Of a stretch of 64,000 nucleotides of DNA, positions 11,967 through 23,079 are shown in pieces. The notes below the pieces were generated by a model. It saw only the letters and a list, made by a program, of their open reading frames with translations, was not told where the DNA came from and did not search any database. The translations under genes and the position numbers were made by a program. Each line of letters opens with the position of its first letter. Within the stretch, counting starts at the first letter, position 1. The DNA is taken from assembly GCA_038277395.1 (NCBI GenBank), contig CM076196.1, positions 79,230,286 through 79,294,285 of the forward strand, written 5' to 3'. The DNA is from Dryocosmus kuriphilus. Taxonomy: Eukaryota > Arthropoda > Insecta > Hymenoptera > Cynipidae.

Positions 11967-12775
11967 GGGAAACGTACGATCTTAATAATGAGAAAAATTC
12001 ACTGGTTTTTATAGAAAATGTTCTATAGTCTTTTTTTTTTATTAATAGCAATATTAAAAACGAGACTTATAATTTAGTTGAAAATTTGAAAAATGTGTTT
12101 TCGAAATGGCGAAGAAAATTTTGTCCGTTGATAGATTATCATTTTCTAAGGAGTGAAACTGCTTTCGCTACCCTTCCACTAGTTTCATCAATTCGTCAAA
12201 TTCTTGGCTTCAACATTATCTGATGCATTATTCGGTACGAGGTGAGATATTTTTCACAAGTTAAGTTTGAACATCTTAGTTATTTTTCTGCGTTTAGGTT
12301 ACCAGAATTTGTTTGTGTTGACAAAGAGCAAAAATATTCCTAGTTCATTTTTCTATAGCTATGACTGTCACGGTTGTATGTTGAATACGCCATAATTTGA
12401 AATTCGTACAATTTTTATAATATCTTGAGAAAAATCACTGTATGAATAAAAAAATGTTTTTCAATAACAGGTTTGGATTAATCTTTTATGAATTTATAGA
12501 AAATGTCTTTCGATAATTGATCTGAAAGGCCTAAAATTTGTATATTCGCCTCGTAACATATATAAGAGTACGATCTGAATAAAAGCTGAACGTGTTTAAA
12601 AAAGTATTAAATATAGGATAAATGGCCGCAATATAATTCATGAGATAGCATGGCTATCTTCAAAGTGAATATTCCACCTTCAATTTCGTATATGTAATAC
12701 TTTCCCTACTTGTTCATTATTTATCCAAATTATGATTTCTAAAGTTTTTCTATCCACCTCGTATCGGTTTCCCCT
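11967..12775. mobile_element. Possible TIR element with GTAGGGGAAAC ends
   Basis: GTAGGGGAAACGTACGA at the left and TCGTATCGGTTTCCCCTAC at the right are inverted copies differing by small indels. Related words (GGTACGAGGTGAGATA near 12233, CGCCTCGTAAC near 12548) occur inside. There is no coding capacity. No target duplication is evident, so the boundaries are tentative. Confidence 0.4.
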
Positions 12776-13433
12776 ACTTGCTTGAGGAAAATCAAGTTTA
12801 TTCATTCAAGCAAATTTCTTTAAACAAAAAAATATTGTGCTCCGTATTCGTACCGATATACAAAAGGACAAGATTTTTCTTCATGCAAAGCTTTAATAAT
12901 AATTAAAAAATAAGAATAATAATACGCCTGAAGTAAATACATGCTCAGCTTTTTAAATATCAACTATCTCTATCCAAAAAAATATTTTCTTCTGCACAAA
13001 AATAATCGCTGTAATTTTACGATTCACGATTCTAAATAAATTCTGAAGTCAAAAAATAAAACGATATACGAATTCTTAATCTTTTAACGTTCAAATATTC
13101 TAAATTATCATAATATGAAATAATAAAATAAATTATTTCAAAAAATGGTCCAAACGATGTTGTCATTCCATATTACGTGATACATGAATTGATTTGGGTG
13201 AAATGTGCCGGAGGAAATTGAGAGTATCAAGTGACCATTCTTTTTGGTTGTGCCCTAATTCACAAATTGTTATGATTCCAATTTTTTTTTAAATATTTAA
13301 TTTTTATTGCAAGTATTGAATATTGTTCACTGTTCGTATATTTCCAATTTTAAATAAATTTTGAAATTTTAATCTTGAACGTTTTAATTTGAAAAGATTA
13401 CAATGGTACATTTTTTCAAATTTTACATTTGCT
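12776..13433. other. AT-rich unique sequence, no gene seen
   Basis: Very AT-rich with long A and T runs. No supported gene, repeat or structured RNA. Confidence 0.4.
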
Positions 13434-14852
13434 CAGGGGGAAAAATTTACCACTGGCGTGGTAATAACAAAATACTGACATTACTACTGGCGTGATACTG
13501 ACAAAACCCCTAATGAAAACAATGTTCTGTACTGACTTGCAGTACTTGACCAGTACTGGGCCAGTACCTAATGTTGGTACTGGCCTAGTATTAAAAATCA
13601 GTACTGGCGGGGCTCTGGTGAACCTCCCAATGATAACTAAATTCTGTACTGTCTTACAGTATTAAACCAGTACTGTGGTAGTACTAGATATAAAAATAAA
13701 AAATACTTTAAAAAAATAATTATTAACGATGTACACGGTGGAATTGTTGACATATTGTGGATACAGTTATATTTAATCGGTAGGTGTGTGTTTGAACAAA
13801 CTTATAAATAACGCTCGCAAATCGACAGTCTTAACCATTACGACTACGATATTACGCAAGATGCAATCTGTTACAAGAAACTGAAATACATTTTTCTGCA
13901 CGTAAATACTTCGTCATTGTCATTTTTTGAACTACCATAAATAAATTTTTTAGCAGTTTCAAAGAGTGCAGAATGAGAATTTTCAAAACTTCTCAAAATT
14001 AAATTTGTCAAAAAATTGAAATAATTCGAAAATGGTTAGAGGCACGCTACAAATAACAACATTTTTTGTTTATTATCTTCTATCTGAAGAATTAAATAAA
14101 TTTGATAAAATTCCCAAAAATTTGAAATATTTGAAGAACAACTAGAGATATGTCAAAAAACAGAACATTCTGGTGTTTATTATCCGTTTTCTGAAAAGCT
14201 CAACAAATTTTCAAAATTTTCCAAAATTAAATTTTTCAGGCATTTAAAATATCTCGAATAGATACTTTAAATATAAGACAATTTTGTGGTTATTATCCTT
14301 TTTCTGAAGAATTCTTTCTGAAAATTTCCAAAATTGATATTTTAAAGAATTTGAAACATCTCGAGAACGGCTAGAGATACGTCAAAAATAAGAAAATTTT
14401 GGTGTTATATTAAAAAAGGGAATGTCGCCTTAGTCCTCTTACTGAAAAATTCAACAAATCAAATATTCACAAAAGTGAAATTTTCCCTTTGAAATAATTG
14501 AGGGACGATTAGTAGTACCCTTAAAATAAGAAAATTTAGCGGTTATTCAAAATGGAGGTGTATTTTTAAATCATGCCGTTTAAGTATCTTCAAAAATTCC
14601 GAAAATATATTTTTAAAATTTGTTTTTAAGCCAGTACAATAACAACCGTTGGCTGAACTCTTATGCCGGTATTTCACCAGTAATACGTATCAGTACCGTT
14701 CCAGTAGTAAAATCAGTATGAGGCCAACCGCTGGCGAAACTCTTGCACCGGTATTCTTCCAGTACTGACAGTCAGTACTAGGCCAGTTGTAAACCAGTAC
14801 TATGCCCATGGTTGTCACAGTACTAACAGTCAATACTGGCATTTTTCCTCTT
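13434..14852. mobile_element. Element U: GTACTGG-repeat-flanked DNA element
   Basis: Both ends carry clusters of GTACTGG/CCAGTAC words (13445-13690 and 14640-14840), including the perfect palindrome CCAGTACTGG, in a layout typical of subterminal transposase-binding repeats. The outer ends show a weak inverted match (CAGGGGGAAAAATT at 13434; the reverse complement of CATTTTTCCTCTTTTAC near 14840-14855). The middle kilobase is AT-rich with degenerate TTTCAAAATTTCTCAAAAT words and has no coding capacity. It is probably a non-autonomous derivative. The right end abuts the MITE at 14865. Confidence 0.5.
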
Positions 14853-14864
14853 TTACGATCATAA

Positions 14865-15342
14865 GGGGCCATCCATAAATCATTTTTGGGCAATTTGAAC
14901 CCCTCCCTCCCCCATGTGACCTATTCGTGATTTTTCTTCCCCCCCCCCCCTTCCAACAAGCTACGTAACTTTTTAAATAAAAATAGTGCTTTGAAAAAAA
15001 TATATGTTCATTAGTGCATTGAAAGTAATGTAATCAGTTGAAAAAAATTTTATTCTTCGAAGGCATCGTCGACAGAAAAAGGTGAAACAAGCCACTCGTC
15101 TAAATTAGCAATCACAGGTATCGAAGTCTCTGGTTCTTCATTTATACAATCAGCTTGAGTTTCTACTTTGTCTAGATCAATATCTTCTTGCTCAAACTAT
15201 TCTACGCTTTTTGAAATAAATGTATCGCTAAAAAGCTACGTGTTATTGCTTAAGACCCCTCCCCCTCTGCATGTAACTCAACGTAGTCTGAGATCGCCCC
15301 CACCCCCCTTAAAAATTGACTACGTGATTTATGGATGGCCCC
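14865..15342. mobile_element. PIF/Harbinger-like MITE with TAA target duplications
   Basis: A perfect 18-bp terminal inverted repeat, GGGGCCATCCATAAATCA, lies at 14865-14882 and in reverse at 15325-15342. The direct repeat TAA flanks it at 14862-14864 and 15343-15345. A 3-bp TAA/TTA duplication is characteristic of the PIF/Harbinger superfamily. The superfamily call rests on this and the size (478 bp) only. Inside are C-runs near both ends (14939-14951, 15298-15308) and the word AGCTACGT, but no coding capacity. Confidence 0.75.
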
Positions 15343-15345
15343 TAA

Positions 15346-16860
15346 ACTCCGGCTAGCATCCGACTTTTCGCCTGGGTATTTCAAATTTAAATTTGCTTAT
15401 TTTCGAACGCTTTGAAATTGAAAGTATTTAAGTTTCCACATATTCAATGAAAATGTATCGTTTTGAAAAACTTTTCGTTTGAAATTTTGTACTCTTAATG
15501 AAACTGAAAGCCACAATCTGAATTAAAAAGTTGTGCAAACCCCGTTTATGGTTGATTCAAAAAAAATATAAAAATTGCATTATAGAAATTAAAACGTAGA
15601 ACCTTATAAGAATTAGAAAGGTGAGAACCACTGAAGAGAGCACCCTTCACGATTCATTTAGGGTTGGTTGCCCACTTCTTTAAGTTTACGAGACCAATGA
15701 ACATCTGACAGAGGCATTGACCGAAAGTACAATCTCTTACCCCCATTTCGCAAAGGGGAGACCAAAACCAGACGCTTCAAGAGGGTGAGAGAACATCTTT
15801 AGAAAAATATTTTATCAGATTCTAATTAGGACTCCAAGAAATGCGCCACGAACAATAAGTTCCCTATTTGAAAAAATATATGACACCTGAGATAGATAAT
15901 ATGCCTCTTTATACGGTGAATTCATCAAAAAGAGGCGTTTCTCTTCGACAAAGAAATTCTTTTGAATAACTTCATCTATTTAGGTTTTGTCGTCCCCACA
16001 CTGTCTTTCGCAAAAATGAGAATCAGGAGCTCGGATTTTCCCATGAATCGAGAATGGAGAACCCTAAAGTCTAAAATTACCTCGTGAGTGTGCATTGCAG
16101 ATTCGGGGTTTGGGGTACATTCAAGCATAGGTGTAAATTGTAAAGTGTGTGTTATAACACAAGACGGAGGTGTTGGTTTGGCTGAGGAAGCGGAGATACG
16201 CTTAGCAGACTTCGTATGGAATTGACTCCTACGTCGAGCCAACAATGTGCCACTTAACAGTACTGAATTCGGATTGATAATTCTGTCTCACGATTTTTGC
16301 TCCTTGATAACTCACACTTTTAATCCGGAAGGCGTCAAAGGAATCATATGCTTCAATTTAAGAGGCTCTTCAAAAATTTTCGCGATAAATTTCTTAGGCT
16401 GAGTTCAGTTTAATTGAACCACTTCCTTATTCACGCAGCATTACAAGTAAACCAATCAAATTGCGTTTTATAAGTTGTGTACACTTGCGTGTATGTCAAT
16501 AAAATTTGAAGTATTTCAAGTCAATTATATCCAAAACTCGAATAGGACTTCGACAGCTGCCACTTTCAGTTTCAAAAGATATAAAAAGTACAGTTTTTGA
16601 TTTCAAAAAAAAGGAGATTAAAATTACTTTTAGGATATTTTAGAACAGAAATTAAAAAAAATGTTTTGTGACAAATTGCACTAGCGGAAAGTCGTCATTT
16701 TTTGCATTAAAAAAAAAAAAAACGGATTCGAGTAAACCCTGTTGTATTTAAAATTTTCTATGATTTTTTAAATAAAAAATCACATTTAAAAAAAAAAATG
16801 GGGATTATAAATTATAACTTTTTGAATCATATTACTGTATATAATTAACATTTTAAACAA
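15346..16860. other. Unique sequence, no gene seen
   Basis: 15640-16250 is less AT-rich than its neighbours and holds an 89-codon minus-strand frame (15976-16245) with no recognisable motif. I do not call it a gene. Confidence 0.35.
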
Positions 16861-18003
16861 GTTCAAAACATTTAAAGAAATTTCACAAGTTTTAAAGGAT
16901 CTCATAGGATTTCCAAGGGTTACTTATTTTAAGGAACTTCAACAGATTTCAACGTATTCTTCAAGAAATTAAAGTATTTCCAGTGATTTTTGAGGATTTC
17001 AAGGAATTTCTAGGGATATCAACGCATTTAAAAGATTTCAAGGAATTTCGGAAGATGTAAAGATTTTTAAAATTTTAATGGATTTTTACGGTTTTTTAAA
17101 GGTATTCAAAGATTTCAGGAGATATCAAAGAAAATTCATATGATTTCCAAGGGTTTCAACTTTCAAAGTTTTCAAGAGATTGAAAAAGAAATTAAAAGAT
17201 ATAAGAATAAAGATTGCAACATGTTTCACGGGATTTCAAAATGTTTCAAGGGATATTAATCTATTTTTGTTGGATTTCAAAGGATCTTTAAGGATTGAAA
17301 GATTTAAAGAGATTTTAAATAATTTTACCCAATTTAAGAGGTTTTATACGATTTCAAAGACTCCCACTGATTTTTAAGGATATAAACGCATTTAAAAGAT
17401 TTCAAGGAATTTCGGAAGATGTAAAGACTTTTAAGATTTTAATGGATTTTTATGGTTTTTTAAAGGTATTCGAAGATTTCAGGAGATATCAAACAAAATT
17501 CAGATCATTTCCAAGGGTTTCAACTTTGAAAGTTTTCAAGAGATTGAAAAAGAAATTAAAAGATATAAAGAATAAAGATTGCAACATGTTTCACGGGATT
17601 TCAAAATGTTTCAAGGGATATTAATCTATTTTTGTTGGATTTCAAAGGATCTTTAAGGATTGAAAGATTTAAAGAGATTTTAAATAATTTTACCCAATTT
17701 ACGAGCTTTTATACGATTTCAAAGACTCCAACTGATTTTTATGGATATAAACGCATTTAAAAGATTTCAAGGATTTTCAGAAGGTTTAAAACATTACAAA
17801 AATTTTAATTAATTGTTTTGGGGTTTTTAACGGATTGCTTCACTGGACTTTAAAAGTTTTCAAGGTATATCAATCGATTTTCGTGGGATATCAATGGATT
17901 TTCGTCGGATATCAAGTAATTTTACCAGATTTAAGGGATTTTATAGGATTTCCAGGATTTCAAGGGAACTTCTGGAATTTCTATGCCTTAATCTTACATA
18001 ACA
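16860..18003. repeat. Degenerate GATTTCAA-type repeat field
   Basis: The region is dominated by short words such as GGATTTCAAGG, AAAGATTTCAA and TTTCAAGGGAT at irregular spacings of about 12-20 bp, an old decayed minisatellite. It ends in a C-run at 18016-18033. Short frames here are composition artefacts. Confidence 0.7.
17010..17800 (+). repeat. 365-bp tandem duplication
   Basis: The marker GCAACATGTTTCACGGGATT occurs at 17216 and 17581. AACGCATTTAAAAGATTTCA occurs near 17018, 17383 and 17748. The period is therefore 365 bp, with two complete copies (about 17010-17374 and 17375-17739) and the beginning of a third. The copies are highly similar, so the duplication is much younger than the decayed repeats it contains. 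Confidence 0.85.
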
Positions 18004-18059
18004 CTTGTCGAAATCCCCCCCCCCCTCCCCCCCAACACAGTAAGCTTTTTCATATCAAT

Positions 18060-19560
18060 TAAAATTTCTTGAATATCTTATAATTAATACATATGATAAA
18101 TTTGCCTATAAAAATATTTATCAATACATTTGTATTAATATTTGTGACTAACTTAGACTCTCAACTTAGTCTCATGCTATACTTAAAAAAAAAACGATTT
18201 TCTTCTATGTAAAACTGCAAAAAATTTGAATTTGTTTAACTTAATTACTTATAAACATTTAAATTGTTATACTTTACTAATTATTAAAGATATATTATTT
18301 TTAGGAAAATATATGTAGCAATTCCGGTGGGTAAAAGAAATTAAAATCGGAAAAAACCTCAAATTTAAGTATTTTTCCACCATAATTATTTATAACAATA
18401 GTTATTGTTCAATTTTAAATTATTTTTGTAATTAGTAGTCATTCATACAATAATTTAAAACAGTTTCAGTGCAAAAGACAATTTTTTTACGCGAAAGTGA
18501 TAAATGTTTGAATTTAATTTCAAATTTGTTTATAAAAATTAAAATTGTTATATATTGCCACATATTAATACTTATTATTATTTCTGTGATTAAATCTCTA
18601 TCCTACATTATTGAAAAGCACTTTTAGCAAAAAGAACATTTTTTTACTAATAATACAATATTTTCCAATTTGTTTATGAAATTTGTTTATAAAAATTCAG
18701 TGGATCAATAAGAGGGGCTTAAATAAGTTTTAAAAATTTGCAATTCTCAGAGTTTTGCAAAAATCGACAATATTAATTTTTTTTTTCGTATTCTACATAA
18801 TAAGCCCAATTTTCTAGGCGTTTTTGTTCATTTTTACAATCCTCAAAAAACTAAAACAATTTTAAAGCTGCATATAATTCGTTTTCAGCACGTGGAAACT
18901 TTAACGCACGTGGAAACTTTAACGCACGCAAAATTTACGTACCTAAAAAAAATTGAGAAGTATTCGGCAACGAAAGTCCAAAAAAAAACTGAAAATAGTA
19001 AAATCTTACATTTTTGAAAACTGGACATTATGTACATTATGAAGAAAAATATGTACATTAACGATTTTTGCAACACTGTGAGAATTGCGATTTTCAGATC
19101 TTCATTTAATTCAGAGTCTGGCCGTTTTATTTGATAAAATCTTCTCAGTTTTGTTCAAAGTAAATTTTGAGTGCAATAAATTTTCTAATGCTCAAAAAAA
19201 TTTTAGTATTATTTCGCGAAGCTTTTAAAAGTTATTTTAGTTCTTTAAGATTTATAAAAATAAGATTTTTCCCCACAAGAATTGAAAATATTGAAATCTG
19301 ACAAGGTTTTTGAAAACATGTAGTATTATGTAGATTACAAAAAAATAATATCAGCCATTTTTGTTTAAATCTGAGAATTACGATTTTTTTAATCTGCCAG
19401 GGTTCGGAACTGCTCAAGCCTTAAAAAGTGGTAAAAATAGTAACCATATTTTTAGAAAAGAAGTAACTAAGTTTTGTAAAATAGTTACGAACAAGAAAAC
19501 ACAATTTTGAAAAATAGCGTAATTTCAAAAGTTTATAAAATACTAAATAGAATTTTTAAT
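18060..19560. other. AT-rich sequence, no gene seen
   Basis: No supported gene. A short direct repeat CACGTGGAAACTTTAACG occurs twice at about 18892-18926. Confidence 0.4.
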
Positions 19561-21115
19561 TACTTATATAAACTTTTCTTCCAGAGATTCCAAAAATTTC
19601 ACAAACATTTCAAAAGAAATATTTTCATAATATTAAGAATAAATCGCTTTATATATTTTTTAATAAATATGTTCCAAAAATTATAAACATGCTAAAAGGT
19701 TTCAGAACATTTCAACAGATTTTGTAAGATTTTAAGAAATTTCATAAGAGTTCAAAAAATTTCAAAAGATTTTGAGCGATTTTTGAAGATTTCAAGAGAT
19801 TTTATAAGATTTCAAATTTTTTTTTCCGAAGTTTTTAAAAAATGTCTATAGATTTTAAAAGATTTTAAAAGATTTCACGAAAAATTTGATAGAGTTAATT
19901 CAGTAAGTCTAAAAGTACTTCATTTTATGTATCTCTTTCAATAATTATGTTTGAAGCTGTAAAAATACATTTTTAAACACACTTGGAATTTTAGACACAT
20001 GACTAGATTCACCGTTTTGGAAATATTTTAAAATTATTAAAATGCCAAAAAGTTTAAAATATTTCAAGGGATTTCTAGAAATTTTCTGAGATTTAAAAAA
20101 TTTCAGTACAGATAGCTTAATAAATATAAGAACAAACCGTTTAATGTATTTTTTGATAACTTATGTTTCGAACCACAAAAATACATTTTTAAATAAAACT
20201 CGAGAATAGATTTACTATTTTGGAAACATTTTAAAATCATAAAAATGCCAAAAGATATTTAAGATTTTAAAAAATTTCAAAAGATAGGAATTTCTATAGA
20301 TTTCAAGAGATTTCAAGAGGTTTTATAAACGTTCAAAAGATTTCAAGATATTTCATGAAAATGAATACAAATTGCTGTGAATAGATTTGCCATTTTGGAA
20401 ATATTTTAAAATGATAAAAATGTCCAAAGATTTCAAAACATTTCATGGAAATGACTACAAATTGCTATAAAAATACGTTTTTAAGTAGAAACATAGAACT
20501 GCGTGAATAGATTTACCATTTTGGAAATATTGTTAAATTATAAAAATGCCTAAATATTTTATAAGATTTGCTAAGATTTTAAAAGATTTCAAAGGATTTT
20601 CTGAGATTTCAAAAGATTAAAAAAATTTCACAAAAAATTCGAAAGATAGTTTTAATAGTTTTTAGTTTTAAATCGTTTTATGTATTTTTTAATAATTATA
20701 TTTAAAGCAATAAAAATACATTTTTAAATAGCAACTTGGACCTTTTGACAAGTGAATCGATTTACTACTTTCAAAATATTTAAAAATTATAAACATTCCA
20801 AAAGATTTCAGCGACATAAAAAAATGTTAAGACATAGATTTCTATAGATTTCAAAAAATTTCAAGAAAATGAACATAAATTGACTCGTTAATTACACATC
20901 CGTGAATTGCAAGTTCTCTAAGTAGAAACTTAGAACTTTTGACACGTGAATAAATTTACAATAATTTTAGAAATATTTTAAAATGATAAAAATGCCCAAA
21001 GATTTCAAGACATTTTAAGAGAGTTTATAAGAATTCAAAAGATTTCAAAAAATTTCAAGAGATTTTTAAAGATTTCAAGAAATTAAAAAAAACGACTATA
21101 ATTGCTATAACGATC
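19560..21115. repeat. Degenerate satellite-like repeats (130-250 bp spacing)
   Basis: The phrase TTTGGAAATATTTTAAAAT...ATAAAAATGCC recurs near 20013, 20208, 20381, 20508, 20757 and 20950, with AAGATTTCAAAAG-type words between. The spacing is irregular, so this is an old array. No coding capacity. Confidence 0.65.
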
Positions 21116-21177
21116 ATCCTTTAGGTCAAAAAATGTAACAAATAGTAATCTGTAAGATGAAATAAATAACTTCTACA

Positions 21178-21478
21178 GGCAGAAAAAAGATCCGTAAGAT
21201 TTGCAAGTCGATCAGTAAAAATAAGAACAACATGAATTTTTAGTAGATTTTACTGGAAGTTCAGTTAAACCTACTGATCTTCTGTAGATTTCACCTAACT
21301 TCTAGTAGAATCTACAAGTATATGGAAAAATTCGATTTCAGTACATTTTACTGGAGGTTAGGTCAAATGTACAGAAGATCAGTAGATTTAACTGAACTTC
21401 TAGTAAAATCTACTAAAAACTCATGTTACCCTTATTTTTACCGAACGACTTGTACATTTTACGGATCATTTTTCTGTG
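21178..21478. mobile_element. Palindromic MITE (near full-length hairpin)
   Basis: Arms of about 125-135 bp (21190-21314 and 21340-21465) are inverted copies with scattered mismatches, meeting at a spacer of about 25 bp. Shared words include GATCCGTAA, AGTCG, TTTTTAGTAGATTTTACT and CTGATCTTCTGTA. The right terminus reads CACAGAAAAATGATCCG in reverse, of the same CAC(N)GA(G)AAAA type as several other elements here. No clear target duplication was identified. Confidence 0.7.
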
Positions 21479-21526
21479 TTTAGTAACCTCGAATAACAGA
21501 TGTAACTTTTAAGTAACCACAGATAA

Positions 21527-23075
21527 AAAAATCTGCCCGCATCGCGGGCACATTCTTATCGCGCGCTTCGCGCGAAGTATAAGCGCGCCTACAGCGCGCG
21601 ACTGTTGGCACTCGCCCTTTGCGCTCGATAGGTTATTTACCTCACGCCACGCGCTCGGTGTTTATGGATCGTACAAATTTTTTAATTAAAAATTACAAAA
21701 GAAATTATTTTACTTAAGGTTCTATCGCCCTTAAGGATTACATTCTCATCATTTTCTCTCTCTTTCCAAGGTGAACAATTCTGCTTGTTAATATTTTCTC
21801 GTATCTCGCATAGTTTTGCTGAAAAGTGGATTTGTTTGTATTCAATAACATATTTCACGAATAACTAAAAAATTACGCGTCTGTTCAAAAACCGTGCATT
21901 TTATCAAAAAATAGTTAAATCAAAATTTGTAGATCTTTTTGAGCTGAGTAACTTTGTTTATTATCATTTTTTCATATCTTGCATAGTTTGGTGGGAAATT
22001 TGAATTTTTGATTTTTAATAACGTTTTCTCGATTAAAACAAAAACCGTGCATTTTATCAAAAAATGGTTAAAACAAAATTTGTAGATCTTTTTGAATTGA
22101 ACAACTTTGTACAACAACATGTTTTTGTATCTGGAATATTTTGTCGGGAAACCAGAGTTTTTTAATTTTAATAGCGTTTTCTTGATTAAAACAAAAACCG
22201 TTCATTTTATCAAAAAACGGTTAAGACAAGCTTGAGTATCGGGCAGATTTTTCAATATCTTTAATAACTTTTTATTACCTGTACAATAATGTAATTTTTG
22301 ATTAAAACAACCATATAATACGTTTCATTGATAAACTATGCGCTGTATCAGGAAATAGTCTTCAGCAAATTTGTAGGTCTTTCCCAGGTGAACAATTCTG
22401 TTTCATAACATTTTCTCGTATCTCGCATAGTTTTGCTGAAAAGTGGATTTGTTTGTATTCAATAACATATTTCACGAATAACTCAAAAACTATGCCGTCT
22501 GTTAAAAAAAATGATGAAGAGCAAATATGTAGATCTTTTTGAGATGAACAACTTTGTTTCTTATCATTTTTTCATATCTTGCATAGTTTGACGGGAAATT
22601 TGAATGTTTTATTTTTAATAACGTTTTCTCGATTCAAACAAAAATCGTGCATTTTATCAAAAAATGGTTAATACAAAATTTGTAGATCTTTTTAAGATAC
22701 ACAATTTTGTTTATATACGTATTTTCTGTATCTCGCATAGTTTAGCCGGAAAATGGTTTTTTTGATTTTGTGAAAACATTTTTTGATGGATAAAACTATA
22801 ACCGTTGGTCAAAAGTGGCTGGTTAACGAACTCGTCTTTACTTTTTACGCTTTAAAGAAGTGTGCCAAAGCGCAACCCAATCCGATTAGTCCTTCGAAAG
22901 TTATCGTGTTCACAGACTACAACGACAACAACGACGACAACGCCAGACAGACACCAACGTAAAACAGGTTTTTTTTCGGATTCAGGGGATCACGAAACGT
23001 GGAGATTTCATGAAATCCGCGAAAGTCAGTTTTCACATAAAACTAATACCTTCTCATTGAGATGAGAATGTAAAA
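21527..23075 (+). mobile_element. Family R copy B (internally dimeric)
   Basis: It starts at TCTGCCCGC and the hairpin GCGGGC, then GC-rich palindromes (CTTCGCGCGAAG near 21565), the CTTAAGG...CCCTTAAGG inverted pair (21713-21737), and degenerate units of about 153 bp marked by TTTGTAGATCTTTTT-like phrases at about 21927, 22080, 22370, 22530 and 22680. Near 22240 a second unit start (GGGCAGATTTTTCAATA) appears internally, so the copy is dimeric. It ends with the MDKT frame, the GAC/AAC microsatellite (22917-22945) and the conserved end with GATGAGAATGTAA. Confidence 0.7.
22786..22962 (+). CDS. Family R small reading frame, copy B
   Basis: Starts MDKTITVGQKWLVNELV and continues with KKCAKAQPNPISPSKVIV, an Asn/Asp run, and a stop just after the microsatellite. 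The downstream FSDSG...RFHEIRESQ segment is in another phase here because of an indel in the microsatellite region. The function is unknown and coding status is unproven. Confidence 0.3.
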   Translation: MDKTITVGQKWLVNELVFTFYALKKCAKAQPNPISPSKVIVFTDYNDNNDDNARQTPT

Positions 23076-23079
23076 ATGT

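Noticed and set aside
17180..18062. Lys/Phe-rich frames of 60-75 codons
   Set aside because: Produced by GATTTCAA-type degenerate repeats; the same frame recurs only because of the 365-bp duplication.
21527..21660. GC-rich block as a CpG-island promoter of a host gene
   Set aside because: The same block recurs at the start of every family R copy and is palindromic repeat sequence, with no adjacent gene.
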